A DNA stretch of 21,536 nucleotides, taken from NCBI GenBank assembly GCA_945888585.1, contig CAMDAI010000002.1, forward strand, positions 1 through 21,536. Reading direction: 5' to 3'. Shown here one piece after another: positions 1-7,334 of the stretch. The position numbers and the translations under genes are program-made. The notes under the pieces are model-generated. The model did not search any database, was not told where the DNA came from, and saw only the letters and a program-made list of their open reading frames with translations. Each line of letters opens with the position of its first letter. The stretch's first letter is position 1. Source of the stretch: Rickettsia typhi. Its GTDB lineage: Bacteria; Pseudomonadota; Alphaproteobacteria; Rickettsiales; UBA1997.

Positions 1-61
1 TACCTTTAGCTAGTAAATCAAAAACTCTTTGCCTTAAATCTAAAGAATAAGCTTTTGCCAT
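1..61 (-). CDS. IS630-family transposase, N-terminal fragment (cut by window edge)
   Basis: The minus strand starts at the ATG complementary to 59-61 and reads MAKAYSLDLRQRVFDLLAKG to the window edge. This matches the opening helix of IS630/Tc1-mariner transposases (M..YS.DLR.RV), which begins the N-terminal helix-turn-helix that binds the element ends. A perfect AGGAGG Shine-Dalgarno lies 6 nt upstream, which fixes the start. Only 20 codons are visible, so neither the DDE catalytic domain nor the integrity of the gene can be judged. The family call rests on recognition of this short N-terminus and on a terminal sequence just upstream that fits the element. Confidence 0.75.
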   Translation of the reverse strand, partial: MAKAYSLDLRQRVFDLLAKG

Positions 62-96
62 AAACCTCCTAAAAAATTGTTGAACTACAATTGGTA
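1..96 (-). mobile_element. IS630-like insertion sequence, transposase-start end
   Basis: Beyond the transposase start the element should end within a few tens of bases. At 89-96 the sequence reads AATTGGTA, in which TTGG (91-94) followed by TA (95-96) fits an inverted-repeat end with the TA target duplication used by IS630/mariner elements. The same AATTGGTA ends the inverted-repeat element at 17528-17629. The other end is outside the window, so the boundary is inferred from one side only. Confidence 0.5.
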
Positions 97-114
97 GGGA
101 GATGTTAATTGTTT

Positions 115-300
115 TTAATTAAGAGTATAGATTTTTAGTTTGGTATAGACTTGAGCTACAAAACTTTTTTTCTTACGCAATTCTTGTGTTAGAGCCAAAA
201 GTTTTTGGATACTTGCTTCCAAAATTTTCAAATCTTTTTTTGAAATATAATAATCTGGATCATACCTGCCGCTGGTATTCGCGTAAGCAAAAGACCCCAT
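115..300 (-). CDS. Hypothetical small protein, possibly an N-terminally truncated remnant
   Basis: This is a 61-residue frame starting at the ATG complementary to 298-300. The TTG six bases upstream is a less likely start. I do not recognise the family. The first part (MGSFAYANTSGRYDPDYYIS) looks like genuine coding sequence, and the rest is a lysine-rich helix (KKDLKILEASIQKLLALTQEL) with coiled-coil character. No Shine-Dalgarno is visible, and a TAA lies in frame a few codons upstream. It sits next to the IS630 end, so it may be the C-terminal piece of a gene broken by rearrangement. Expression is doubtful. Confidence 0.3.
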   Translation of the reverse strand: MGSFAYANTSGRYDPDYYISKKDLKILEASIQKLLALTQELRKKKSFVAQVYTKLKIYTLN

Positions 301-561
301 TTGCAAACTAAGGTGTAGTTAAAATTCTTTGGAAATGGAGAAATTAGGAGAATTTTTTTGTAGATGCTGCTGTGTCAAACCTTGATACTACTGATCAAAA
401 TTCGGTAAATGTGAAACGGAGATTTGGAGAATGTTTTATTTTTTACTAAGAAAATTTCTCATGCAAAAAATAATTAATATTTTTTGTCTTTTTCGTAAGT
501 TTTGATAAACTAAAGTCACCTCTTCAATAGAAGATTAACTAACTCATATAAGTTTGAACCA

Positions 562-1233
562 ATGACTAAAGCAATAGAAGTGGTATTGTGTAGTAGCTGC
601 GGAACGCAAAATAAAATTCTGCCGAATAAGGGAAATTATAAGTGCGGTAAATGCAAAAATATTCTACTGACTACCAACACTGAAAACTCATCCATCTTTA
701 AAATATTAAGCAGGTACTGGTTTTGGCTTTTAGTATTTTCTGTTATTATTATTTTTAATCTACCTTCTAGTAAAAACGATAAGCGCAATAAGGTAAATAG
801 CGTTAGTCAATATAAAATATCCAATATTCCATTACCTCCGGCAGTTCCTGTAAAACATGGAGAAATCCTAAAGCCATTCATCAATAAGGGAGTTGCCCCA
901 CTTGAAATAAAAACTAACTTTGGAGCTAATTATTTTATCAAGTTAATAGATGTTAGTACTAAACAAATCAGGATGAGCGCCTTTATTGAAGGTGGCAAAA
1001 CATTTAAAATACTAGTTCCGCTTGGAAGCTACCAATTAAGATATGCTACTGGCGAAGTATGGATGGGAGAAAATCATTATTTTGGTCCGAATGGACTTAC
1101 CAGCTATTCAAAAACAAATGCTATTTTTAACTTCACGCAGAATCATCAAGGATATTCTGGTTATACCGTAGAACTTATTTTACAAAATCACGGAAATCTA
1201 TCGACTGAAAAAATTTCATCAGATGAGTTTTAA
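562..1233 (+). CDS. Zinc-ribbon, single-pass membrane protein of unknown function
   Basis: The 223-residue product begins with a rubredoxin-like zinc ribbon: two CxxC pairs at C10/C13 and C28/C31. A hydrophobic segment at about residues 52-67 should be a transmembrane helix. The remaining ~150 residues form a soluble domain with spaced Gly/aromatic residues (NYFIKLIDV, VPLGSYQLRYATG, GYTVELILQ, GNL near the end). I recall this pattern from a family of uncharacterised membrane proteins in proteobacterial accessory regions, but I have no function to assign. The zinc ribbon is predicted cytoplasmic and the C-terminal domain periplasmic. The gene converges on the J-domain gene with a 4-nt overlap of the two 3' ends. 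No clear Shine-Dalgarno precedes the ATG. Confidence 0.75.
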   Translation: MTKAIEVVLCSSCGTQNKILPNKGNYKCGKCKNILLTTNTENSSIFKILSRYWFWLLVFSVIIIFNLPSSKNDKRNKVNSVSQYKISNIPLPPAVPVKHGEILKPFINKGVAPLEIKTNFGANYFIKLIDVSTKQIRMSAFIEGGKTFKILVPLGSYQLRYATGEVWMGENHYFGPNGLTSYSKTNAIFNFTQNHQGYSGYTVELILQNHGNLSTEKISSDEF

Positions 1234-2087
1234 GATTTATATTTTTTAGATATATTCTCGTATGCCTGATTTATAGATCTTATCATCTTTTCAGCCTCGG
1301 CGATTTTATCATTTGACGATCCTTTGGCAATCAAAATATCTGGATGATAAAGCCTTACTAATTTTTTGTAGGACAACTTAACCTCTTCCCAGCTACTGTT
1401 GCTAGATATACCAAGAATCTCATAATCAGATGAATTTATCCTCTCTTTCTCGTAACTTTTTTTACTATTAATTTTCTCACTTGCCCACGTTAAACTAATA
1501 TGCCATTTCATTAAATAAAAGAAACAGTCTCTATCTACCGAAGTATCAAGAAACTCACTATTACCAATCAGTATCTCTAGCACCCTTTGCCAAAGTCCAT
1601 CTGCTCTTGGATGATATTCTAGTGAGAACGGGTGCTTGAAAGATTTTATGCGCCGATCTTTTAAATTAAATTTTAGTATATGGTTTTTAAATAGATCTCC
1701 ACTCTTTGTTATTTGATAATTTTGCCATGTAAAAAATCCTTTTTTTCTTAATTCATCTTCATAAGATTTTAATCTCTGATCAAAGGTGATGTCAGAAAAT
1801 ATGCTAGCAGCTATACATATGGCTTCCGACGACTCTTTGCTGCGACGATTAAATATTTTGTCTTCTTGGAGTATTTTTAGCTCTTTACCACTTTGCAACT
1901 CTAATCTCAAATCGGCTTCGTAGGTTGTGCCAGTAGGGATGAAATTTGTACTATGCTTTGTTGCAACTAAAAAAAATTTAATGTGCTTAATGTCTTTGTA
2001 GTTATAAGAAGCAGCATCATACTCAAAAGATTTATCAAAAAAAGTAAGTTTGCTTAGGTTTTTAACATCAAAACTGCGTCCTTTCAT
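1230..2087 (-). CDS. Protein with a C-terminal J domain (DnaJ-like co-chaperone)
   Basis: The 285-residue product has a canonical J domain at its extreme C-terminus (about 219-285): the DYEILGIS opening, helix II with KLSYKKLVRLYHPD, and the HPD tripeptide at 248-250 that stimulates DnaK ATPase. The first ~215 residues match no DnaJ feature I know; there is no Gly/Phe region, no zinc-finger domain and no obvious transmembrane segment. The layout (unique N-terminus, J domain last) resembles DjlA-type specialised co-chaperones, but the TerB-like domain of DjlA is not evident. The N-terminus probably selects a substrate and hands it to Hsp70; that is inference. It lies 18 nt downstream of the Fic gene on the same strand and is likely co-transcribed with it. 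Confidence 0.8.
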   Translation of the reverse strand: MKGRSFDVKNLSKLTFFDKSFEYDAASYNYKDIKHIKFFLVATKHSTNFIPTGTTYEADLRLELQSGKELKILQEDKIFNRRSKESSEAICIAASIFSDITFDQRLKSYEDELRKKGFFTWQNYQITKSGDLFKNHILKFNLKDRRIKSFKHPFSLEYHPRADGLWQRVLEILIGNSEFLDTSVDRDCFFYLMKWHISLTWASEKINSKKSYEKERINSSDYEILGISSNSSWEEVKLSYKKLVRLYHPDILIAKGSSNDKIAEAEKMIRSINQAYENISKKYKS

Positions 2088-2105
2088 ATGTATTTTTCTT
2101 CAAAA

Positions 2106-3152
2106 TTAAAAAATTTCATAAACCACACCCCGCCCTTTCCCAAAAGTTTTAATCTTCTTCATCTCAACCAATTCTCTTAATTTTACTTTCAATGTATTGC
2201 GGTTTGCGCCAGATAGACGCTGAATTTCAGACACTGAAAGACGATTGTGATTTTTAAGAATTTTAAGAATTTCTAAATGAAGTTCGTGGAAATTTTCCTG
2301 TAGGATTTTTTCAGCTTTTACTTTTTTCTCTAAATTATCTTTTTGTTTTTTGAGGGATTTTAGGAAGAATAAAATCCATTTTTCGAATTTGATTTTTTTT
2401 GCTTCGAGCGTGATTTGGCAATCTCTTAAGTTTTTGTAATAGCCGTCTTTGTTGTCTTCGATGATGCTTTCAAGCGAGCTATATTGGATGTAGCTGTAGC
2501 CAAGTTTAAGCAAAAACAAGTTGGTGAGAATTCTTGAAATTCTGCCATTGCCATCTTGAAAAGGGTGAATTGCCAAAAAAACTACGATGAAAATTCCGGT
2601 GATAATTAGCGGATGAATTTCTTTTAATTCAAAAGCCTTGTTCGTCCATTCAATTAAATCAGCCATCTTCATTGGCGTTTTGAATGGCGTTGTGGTTTTA
2701 AAAATTACTCCGATTTCTTTTCCTTTTGCGTCAATTGCCACAACGTGATTATCGAGCTTTTTATATTCTCCTCTGTGACGAATGTCTTTTAAACTGTGTT
2801 TGAGAAGAATTGCATGGAGTTGCTTGATGTGATTTTCAGTTATCTTTAAATCTTCAAAACTTTCCAAGATAAAATCCATTGCGTCGGAATAGCCAACAAC
2901 CTCTTCTTCGTCGCGACTTTTGAATGATTTTTTTCTGACTTTAGAAAGAAGTGTTTCGACCTGAGAATCGGTTAATTGAACACCTTCAATTCTGGTGCTT
3001 GAAGCGATTGATTCAATGGTTGCTGATTTCTTGAGCATTTTTAAACGATCGGGTGACAGCGTGTTAATTGCCTGCCACTTGCCTTTAAACTCATCGATTT
3101 CGCTGATTAGATTTAGTATTTCGTTAGTTATGGCGACTTGGTAATTGCTCAT
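2106..3152 (-). CDS. Fic-domain protein (AMP transferase type) with N-terminal inhibitory motif and C-terminal winged helix
   Basis: The 348-residue protein carries the complete Fic core HPFQDGNGRISR at 196-207. Its His is the catalytic base for transferring AMP, usually from ATP, to hydroxyl side chains of target proteins. Upstream, STRIEG (52-57) fits the (S/T)xxxE(G/N) inhibitory helix whose Glu blocks productive ATP binding, so this is an autoinhibited class II Fic. Residues 127-138 (RGEYKKLDNHVV) correspond to the flap that positions the target. The C-terminal ~60 residues (about 290-348) form a winged-helix domain, common in Fic proteins of this size. No secretion signal is seen. Target unknown: it could act on a bacterial protein, or on a host protein if it is exported. 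Length and motifs indicate an intact gene. Confidence 0.93.
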   Translation of the reverse strand: MSNYQVAITNEILNLISEIDEFKGKWQAINTLSPDRLKMLKKSATIESIASSTRIEGVQLTDSQVETLLSKVRKKSFKSRDEEEVVGYSDAMDFILESFEDLKITENHIKQLHAILLKHSLKDIRHRGEYKKLDNHVVAIDAKGKEIGVIFKTTTPFKTPMKMADLIEWTNKAFELKEIHPLIITGIFIVVFLAIHPFQDGNGRISRILTNLFLLKLGYSYIQYSSLESIIEDNKDGYYKNLRDCQITLEAKKIKFEKWILFFLKSLKKQKDNLEKKVKAEKILQENFHELHLEILKILKNHNRLSVSEIQRLSGANRNTLKVKLRELVEMKKIKTFGKGRGVVYEIF

Positions 3153-3675
3153 GCGTAAATATTTTGTTAATCATATTGGTTGGCAAAATCATAGGTCTTA
3201 AAAAGCTAAATATCCATAAAAATATCCAATTATATCCAATTGCAAAAGGTTTAAAACTCAATGCAAAAATCCTTACGAAATTTCGCAAAGTGTATGAGGT
3301 GAGAGCATCTGATTTTTATCGAACTTTTCGGTATGGATTAAAGTGGTTTTGGAGCCTTGATTTTGCTGGCTTTGGAAAAGTGCGACCAATTTCACAAAAT
3401 GACCCTCATCCACCGCCAACTCTAGCAGTTGGCACAGTCTTTCTGAGTAATTTGTTACTTTCTCAACTAAAAAAATAAAGAATTTCTTGCGAATCATCTC
3501 ACCAAAAATAACTTGCTCTAAGAGCTAAATATAATTACTTATTCTTCTTATAGCTTTAAGAATTAATTAATTTTAGCTTATAGCACAATCAGGCGTTACA
3601 GTTATCAAACTATCTAATTTAAAAATTAGAAAGACAACTACGGGCAGAAAAAATTTTATTAGGTAAAATCTGAGT
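3153..3675. other. Intergenic stretch without a convincing gene
   Basis: This 520-nt gap separates the Fic gene from the minus-strand redox cluster. Two overlapping open frames exist, one on each strand (3164-3478 plus, 3273-3497 minus). Neither has a Shine-Dalgarno or a recognisable domain, and they occupy the same bases. The Pro/His-rich end of the plus frame and the Gln-rich minus frame look like chance translation of a slightly GC-richer patch at about 3330-3440. That patch may be an old repeat or a gene remnant that I cannot identify. The rest (3480-3670) is AT-rich and featureless. Confidence 0.5.
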
Positions 3676-4650
3676 TTATAAATTTTTTGCTAAACTATAA
3701 CCACTTAAAAACGCAGCTTCAATGCGGCCTTCAATGCACCAATCACCACAGACGGCAATATTTAAATTTTGGTCAAAAAAGAATTTTTTATCATTTATTT
3801 TACTGGAATTAGCATAGCGCCAGCGATGAATATCAATGTGATGAGCTTGATTAAAATCTGCTTTAGTTATTAACGATAATTCTTTGATTAAATCTTTTTT
3901 GATTAATTCTAAATCTTTTTCAATATTTTCCTGAGCATAGACATTTGAAGAGTTAACTAACAAACTAAAGGCTGATTTTCTTCCTGGTTTAGAATTGTTA
4001 ACTGCGATCCAGCTAATTTTAGAATTTTTAACTAATGCCGCTTCAAACCCTAATTCCAAAGACTTATTAAATCCAAGCATTAAAGAAAAACAGCCCAACA
4101 TTTTAATATTTTTTACTTCTTTTAAAAGGCTAAAATTTGGTGGAATAATTTCTAAAACTTGAGGGCTTGGAATGGCCAAAATCAATAAATCAAAACCAAA
4201 GTAAGAATTTTCATTTTCGTCAATTAAATTCCATTTCTCATTGTTTTTAATTAGTTTTGTAATTTTAGTTTGTAATTTAACTTCCAAATTTTGGCTTAAA
4301 AATTTAGCCAAGCTGCTCATTTTGGGCTGAGAGGTGAAATGAGGATAATCCTGATTCCAATTTCTTTTAAAAACCACTTTATCAAAATCAAATTCTACAA
4401 ATTTAGCATCCCATCTGGCAATAATTTTTTCTTTAATTGGGGCTTCTAAAAATTTTTGAAATTCTGGAGTTTTAGCGCTGAAATATTGCGCTCCATGATC
4501 AAATTCCCAATCATCTTTATAGCGGGTTGCCATTCTGCCGCCAACGCCTCTGGATTTTTCAAAAATAACTATTTCATATTTTTCCTTAAGCATATTAGCA
4601 CAAGTAAGGCCCGCAAGGCCTGCGCCAATTATAGCGACTTTTTTTCTCAT
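3676..4650 (-). CDS. FAD/NAD(P)-dependent oxidoreductase, COG3380/renalase-like
   Basis: The 324-residue protein opens with a Rossmann dinucleotide-binding fold: VAIIGAGLAGL (GxGxxG at 9-14), then an acidic strand end and the GVGGRMATRY segment typical of amine-oxidase-like flavoproteins. FDHGAQYFSA at about residue 50 and a C-terminal CGDWCIEGRIEAAFLSG block that closes the FAD site are hallmarks of the COG3380 group related to renalase. The substrate of the bacterial members is not established. It is expected to be soluble with bound FAD. Its start directly abuts the stop of the SDR gene upstream (4650/4651), which implies translational coupling and a common operon with 4651-6878. Confidence 0.85.
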   Translation of the reverse strand: MRKKVAIIGAGLAGLTCANMLKEKYEIVIFEKSRGVGGRMATRYKDDWEFDHGAQYFSAKTPEFQKFLEAPIKEKIIARWDAKFVEFDFDKVVFKRNWNQDYPHFTSQPKMSSLAKFLSQNLEVKLQTKITKLIKNNEKWNLIDENENSYFGFDLLILAIPSPQVLEIIPPNFSLLKEVKNIKMLGCFSLMLGFNKSLELGFEAALVKNSKISWIAVNNSKPGRKSAFSLLVNSSNVYAQENIEKDLELIKKDLIKELSLITKADFNQAHHIDIHRWRYANSSKINDKKFFFDQNLNIAVCGDWCIEGRIEAAFLSGYSLAKNL

Positions 4651-5397
4651 TTAAATTTTTACTTTATTTTTTAATAAAAATCCACCATCAACCGTAATTA
4701 TTTGGCCGGTGATCCAGGAATTATCTGGATTTAATAGAAATGAGCAAGCCCTGGCAATATCTTCAACTTTACCAATTCTTCCCAAAGCATGCATGGCTTG
4801 GGAAGCTTTAAGCATAGTTTCATTACTGGTTAAATTTTTGCTTAAATTACTTGCAGTTAAACTTGGCGCAACGGCGTTGAATCTGATATTTTTTGTAGCA
4901 TAAGTGCAAGCAGCTGATCTAACCAAAGCGTCAATGCCACCTTTAGCTGCGGCAATTGCTTCATGATTAGCAATGCCTATTTGGGCAGCAATTGAGGAAA
5001 TAAAAAGAACTGAGCCACCATTATCCATATATTTTGGTGCAACTTTAGTAATTGCAAAACAGCTGGTTAAATTTTTATGAATTACACTTAGATATTCATC
5101 ATAAGAAGTTTGATGAGCCGCTTTAATTAAAATTGAGCCAGAGAAATTAGCAACTGCATCAATTGTTCCTAGTTTTTCTTTAGTTTTTTTAAAAGCTTCT
5201 TCCATTTGATTAAAATCAGTCGCATCACAAATTAAATATTCATAGCCAAATTTATTTTTGATGATTTGCGCTTTTTCTTCACTGGTGGAAGTAAAAATAA
5301 CATTCACTTCAAAAATTTTTAGCTTTTCAATTAAAGCTTCGGCAATAGTTGAAGTGCCAGCAAAGATAAGAAAATTTTTATTTTTAAATGCTTTCAT
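4651..5397 (-). CDS. SDR-family oxidoreductase lacking the catalytic tyrosine
   Basis: The 248-residue product has the fold of a classical short-chain dehydrogenase: N-terminal beta-alpha unit, VANFSGS (NNAG equivalent), VIHKN (N109), LFISS (S135), AAAKGG (K152), RFNAVAPS, and the C-terminal WITGQIITVDGG. Two expected features are missing. The glycine motif TGxxxGIG is degenerate (AGTSTIAEAL, 13-22), and the residue four before K152, normally the catalytic Tyr, is Ile148 within NHEAIAAAK. The protein may therefore be a non-classical SDR, catalytically changed or a partner/regulatory subunit. It sits between the lipoprotein and the COG3380-type flavoprotein in a tight same-strand run. Substrate unknown. 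Confidence 0.85.
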   Translation of the reverse strand: MKAFKNKNFLIFAGTSTIAEALIEKLKIFEVNVIFTSTSEEKAQIIKNKFGYEYLICDATDFNQMEEAFKKTKEKLGTIDAVANFSGSILIKAAHQTSYDEYLSVIHKNLTSCFAITKVAPKYMDNGGSVLFISSIAAQIGIANHEAIAAAKGGIDALVRSAACTYATKNIRFNAVAPSLTASNLSKNLTSNETMLKASQAMHALGRIGKVEDIARACSFLLNPDNSWITGQIITVDGGFLLKNKVKI

Positions 5398-5405
5398 AAT
5401 TTAAT

Positions 5406-5954
5406 TTATTTACCCTTCGCAATAGTTTGTTTTAAATTTTTTACTTTAGAATCATCAACCTCGCCTTCTTTTGTCCATAAGATTTTTCCATCACTATTTA
5501 CAAGTAAAGCATAAATTTTATCTTCCTTCATTTTAGTAATTTTAAAAAACTCTTCACGATTGGTGTAAACTGTGATTGTACGTTTTCTGGCAATTTTATC
5601 AGGAATTCCGAAGCGCATTCCATTATTCACAAACATTCTTTTAAAAGCAGAAATTTCGTAAATTAAAGGAATTTCATAGAAACTTAAGTTCGGATTTTCT
5701 TTTAACATTGGCTCTGCAGCTTTAATCCAAGTGTCAACTTCCGCTTGTTGCTGGCGCTTAAATGCCACAATTACCAAATTTAATTTATTATCAAAAACTT
5801 GTGGAAGCTCTTGCTTTCTACCTTCAAGATCAATTCCATTTACTTTGGGAAAATAATTATTTTTATTAGCTTCAATTTTTGAATTTTCTCCAGATCCAAT
5901 TAAGCAGGATTGAAGAGTTAGCAGCAATGTAAGTAGGGTTATCTTTTTTTTCAT
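5406..5954 (-). CDS. Lipoprotein with ATP10-like / thioredoxin-fold domain
   Basis: The 182-residue protein starts with a lipoprotein signal peptide (MKKKITLLTLLLTLQSC, lipobox LQSC, Cys17), so it should be anchored to a membrane facing the periplasm. The mature part (FPKVNGIDLEGRKQELPQVF; LNLVIVAFKRQQQAEVDTW; a Tyr-Glu-Ile-Pro strand; MRFGIPD; VYTNREEF; ILWTKEGEVD) follows the pattern of the mitochondrial ATP10 family. Those are thioredoxin-fold factors that assist F1Fo ATP synthase assembly. No CxxC is present, so a redox role is unlikely. The ATP10 link is from memory of the family pattern and is not verified. It lies 8 nt upstream of the SDR gene start, in the same operon. Confidence 0.7.
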   Translation of the reverse strand: MKKKITLLTLLLTLQSCLIGSGENSKIEANKNNYFPKVNGIDLEGRKQELPQVFDNKLNLVIVAFKRQQQAEVDTWIKAAEPMLKENPNLSFYEIPLIYEISAFKRMFVNNGMRFGIPDKIARKRTITVYTNREEFFKITKMKEDKIYALLVNSDGKILWTKEGEVDDSKVKNLKQTIAKGK

Positions 5955-5972
5955 ATTTTTTACTAGAAATTA

Positions 5973-6878
5973 TTAAATTGAGTTTTTTAAAGCGTCTTCA
6001 ATATCTTTAACTTTAAAAATATAGCCGCTTTGCAAGAGTTTTTTTGGTATAACATTTTGTCCACTAAGCAATAATTCATCAGCCATTTTACCAAAAATTA
6101 TTTTAACAAGAAAGCTTGGCATTTTAAAAAAGCACGGACGATTTAGAATTTTTGCCAAGGCTTGAGAAAAAATTTTATTAGTGACGGCTTTTGGAGATGT
6201 AAGATTTATAGGGCCAGAAAGATTATTATCATTAATTATGTGATTGATAGCACCAATTACATCATCAAGAAAAATCCAGCTTAAATATTGCCCGCCGCTG
6301 CCGATTTCTCCGCCAAGTCCAAATTTGAACGGGGTCAGCATTTTTTTAATTATTCCGCCACTTTTCCCAATAACAACTCCGGTTCTAATAATTACTAATC
6401 TTGATTTAGCAGAAATTGTTGATGCAGAATTTTCCCAATCTTTACAAAGATTTTGAGAAAATAAATTTTGATTGGTTGGCGCGGTTTCTTCATCAAAAAT
6501 TTGATTTTGCGAAGTTCCGTAATAACCAACTGCAGAACCACTAATTACAAGACTCGGTGCAGTTTTAGAATTTTTAATAATTTCAGCTAATTTTTTAGTT
6601 ATATCAATTCTGCTGTGATAAATTTCTTCTTTTTTATTTCTTGTCCAACGCTGTGAAATTGGCTCTCCGCACAGATTTATTACAATATCATAATTAAACT
6701 TTTCGTCTAAATTATTAATATATTTTACTTTGTCTTTTGCTTTTAAAAGTTTTTGATTTCGAGTTAAAACAGTCACTTCATGACCATCTTTTAAAATTTC
6801 TTTAACCAATTTTGAACCAATAAATCCGGTTCCTCCGGTAATTAAAAATTTCTGATTTTTTTTATTTAGATTGATCAT
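5973..6878 (-). CDS. TIGR01777-family epimerase/NAD-dependent dehydratase-like protein (YfcH/SDR39U1 type)
   Basis: The 301-residue protein shows the full family signature in order: FLITGGTGFIGSKLV (GGTGFIG at 15-21, NAD(P) binding), INLCGEPISQRWT, SGSAVGYYG, a DWE motif, RTGVVIGKSGG, FGLGGEIGSGGQYLSWI, DDVIGAI and the C-terminal domain ending GYIFKVKDIEDAL. These extended-SDR proteins are cytoplasmic in bacteria and have homologues in mitochondria and chloroplasts; the reaction is not established. Length matches the usual ~300 residues, so the gene is intact. It is the first gene of a likely four-gene operon reading down to 3676, 18 nt upstream of the lipoprotein gene. Confidence 0.92.
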   Translation of the reverse strand: MINLNKKNQKFLITGGTGFIGSKLVKEILKDGHEVTVLTRNQKLLKAKDKVKYINNLDEKFNYDIVINLCGEPISQRWTRNKKEEIYHSRIDITKKLAEIIKNSKTAPSLVISGSAVGYYGTSQNQIFDEETAPTNQNLFSQNLCKDWENSASTISAKSRLVIIRTGVVIGKSGGIIKKMLTPFKFGLGGEIGSGGQYLSWIFLDDVIGAINHIINDNNLSGPINLTSPKAVTNKIFSQALAKILNRPCFFKMPSFLVKIIFGKMADELLLSGQNVIPKKLLQSGYIFKVKDIEDALKNSI

Positions 6879-7033
6879 TTAGCTACTTAAAAAATATTTT
6901 TATTTTGATTTACATAGTTTTGGCAAATTGCAAGAGTAAAATTAAAACCAAATTCGTCAAACAAAAAAATGTAAAAATTAAGTTAAAAAATTAGACTCAT
7001 TTTATCAACTAAAATTAATTTTTTATTACAAAA

Positions 7034-7067
7034 AAAATGCGTACTCAATTTCTTGAGTACGCATTTT
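7034..7067 (-). terminator. Strong intrinsic terminator of the cold-shock gene
   Basis: A perfect inverted repeat (AAAATGCGTACTCAA, loop TTTC, TTGAGTACGCATTTT) gives a 15-bp stem with a 4-nt loop. On the minus strand it is followed by a run of T (complement of 7031-7037), as expected for rho-independent termination 63 nt after the cold-shock gene. The T's on the plus side could also let it act in the other direction. Confidence 0.9.
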
Positions 7068-7130
7068 GTGAATGCTGTTTTTTATTAGTTTTAAGTTATT
7101 CTAATCTAGAAGAACTAATATATTTATAGC

Positions 7131-7334
7131 TTAGATAAGCTCTAAATTAGTCGCAGAAACTTTGCCTCTATTTTCTTCTTCTTCATAAGACACTCGCTGT
7201 CCTTCATTCAAACTACTAATACCTTTTTCTTGAAGTTTGCTTATGTGGACGAAAATATCGTTACTACCTTTATCTGATTGAATAAAGCCAAATCCTTTGG
7301 TGGTATTAAACCATTTTACTGTTCCTGTTGCCAT
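7131..7334 (-). CDS. cspA: Cold-shock protein, CspA family
   Basis: The 67-residue protein is a single cold-shock (OB-fold) domain of standard length: [18 protein letters not shown] contains RNP1 (KGFGFI) and DIFVHI is RNP2. Both present aromatic residues that bind single-stranded RNA or DNA. Such proteins melt RNA structure and assist translation and transcription antitermination in the cytoplasm. The gene stands alone, transcribed away from the retron-like operon, with its own strong terminator. No Shine-Dalgarno is obvious before the ATG. The symbol is the family name; the paralogue cannot be assigned. Confidence 0.95.
   Translation of the reverse strand: MATGTVKWFNTTKGFGFIQSDKGSNDIFVHISKLQEKGISSLNEGQRVSYEEEENRGKVSATNLELI

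Noticed and set aside
3164..3497. Two overlapping ORFs on opposite strands as genes
   Set aside because: They share the same bases, lack ribosome sites and recognisable domains, and have low-quality composition.
7131..7334. Cold-shock protein as a retron partner gene
   Set aside because: It is on the opposite strand, has its own strong terminator, is separated by 840 nt and looks like a housekeeping CspA. Nothing ties it to the reverse transcriptase.
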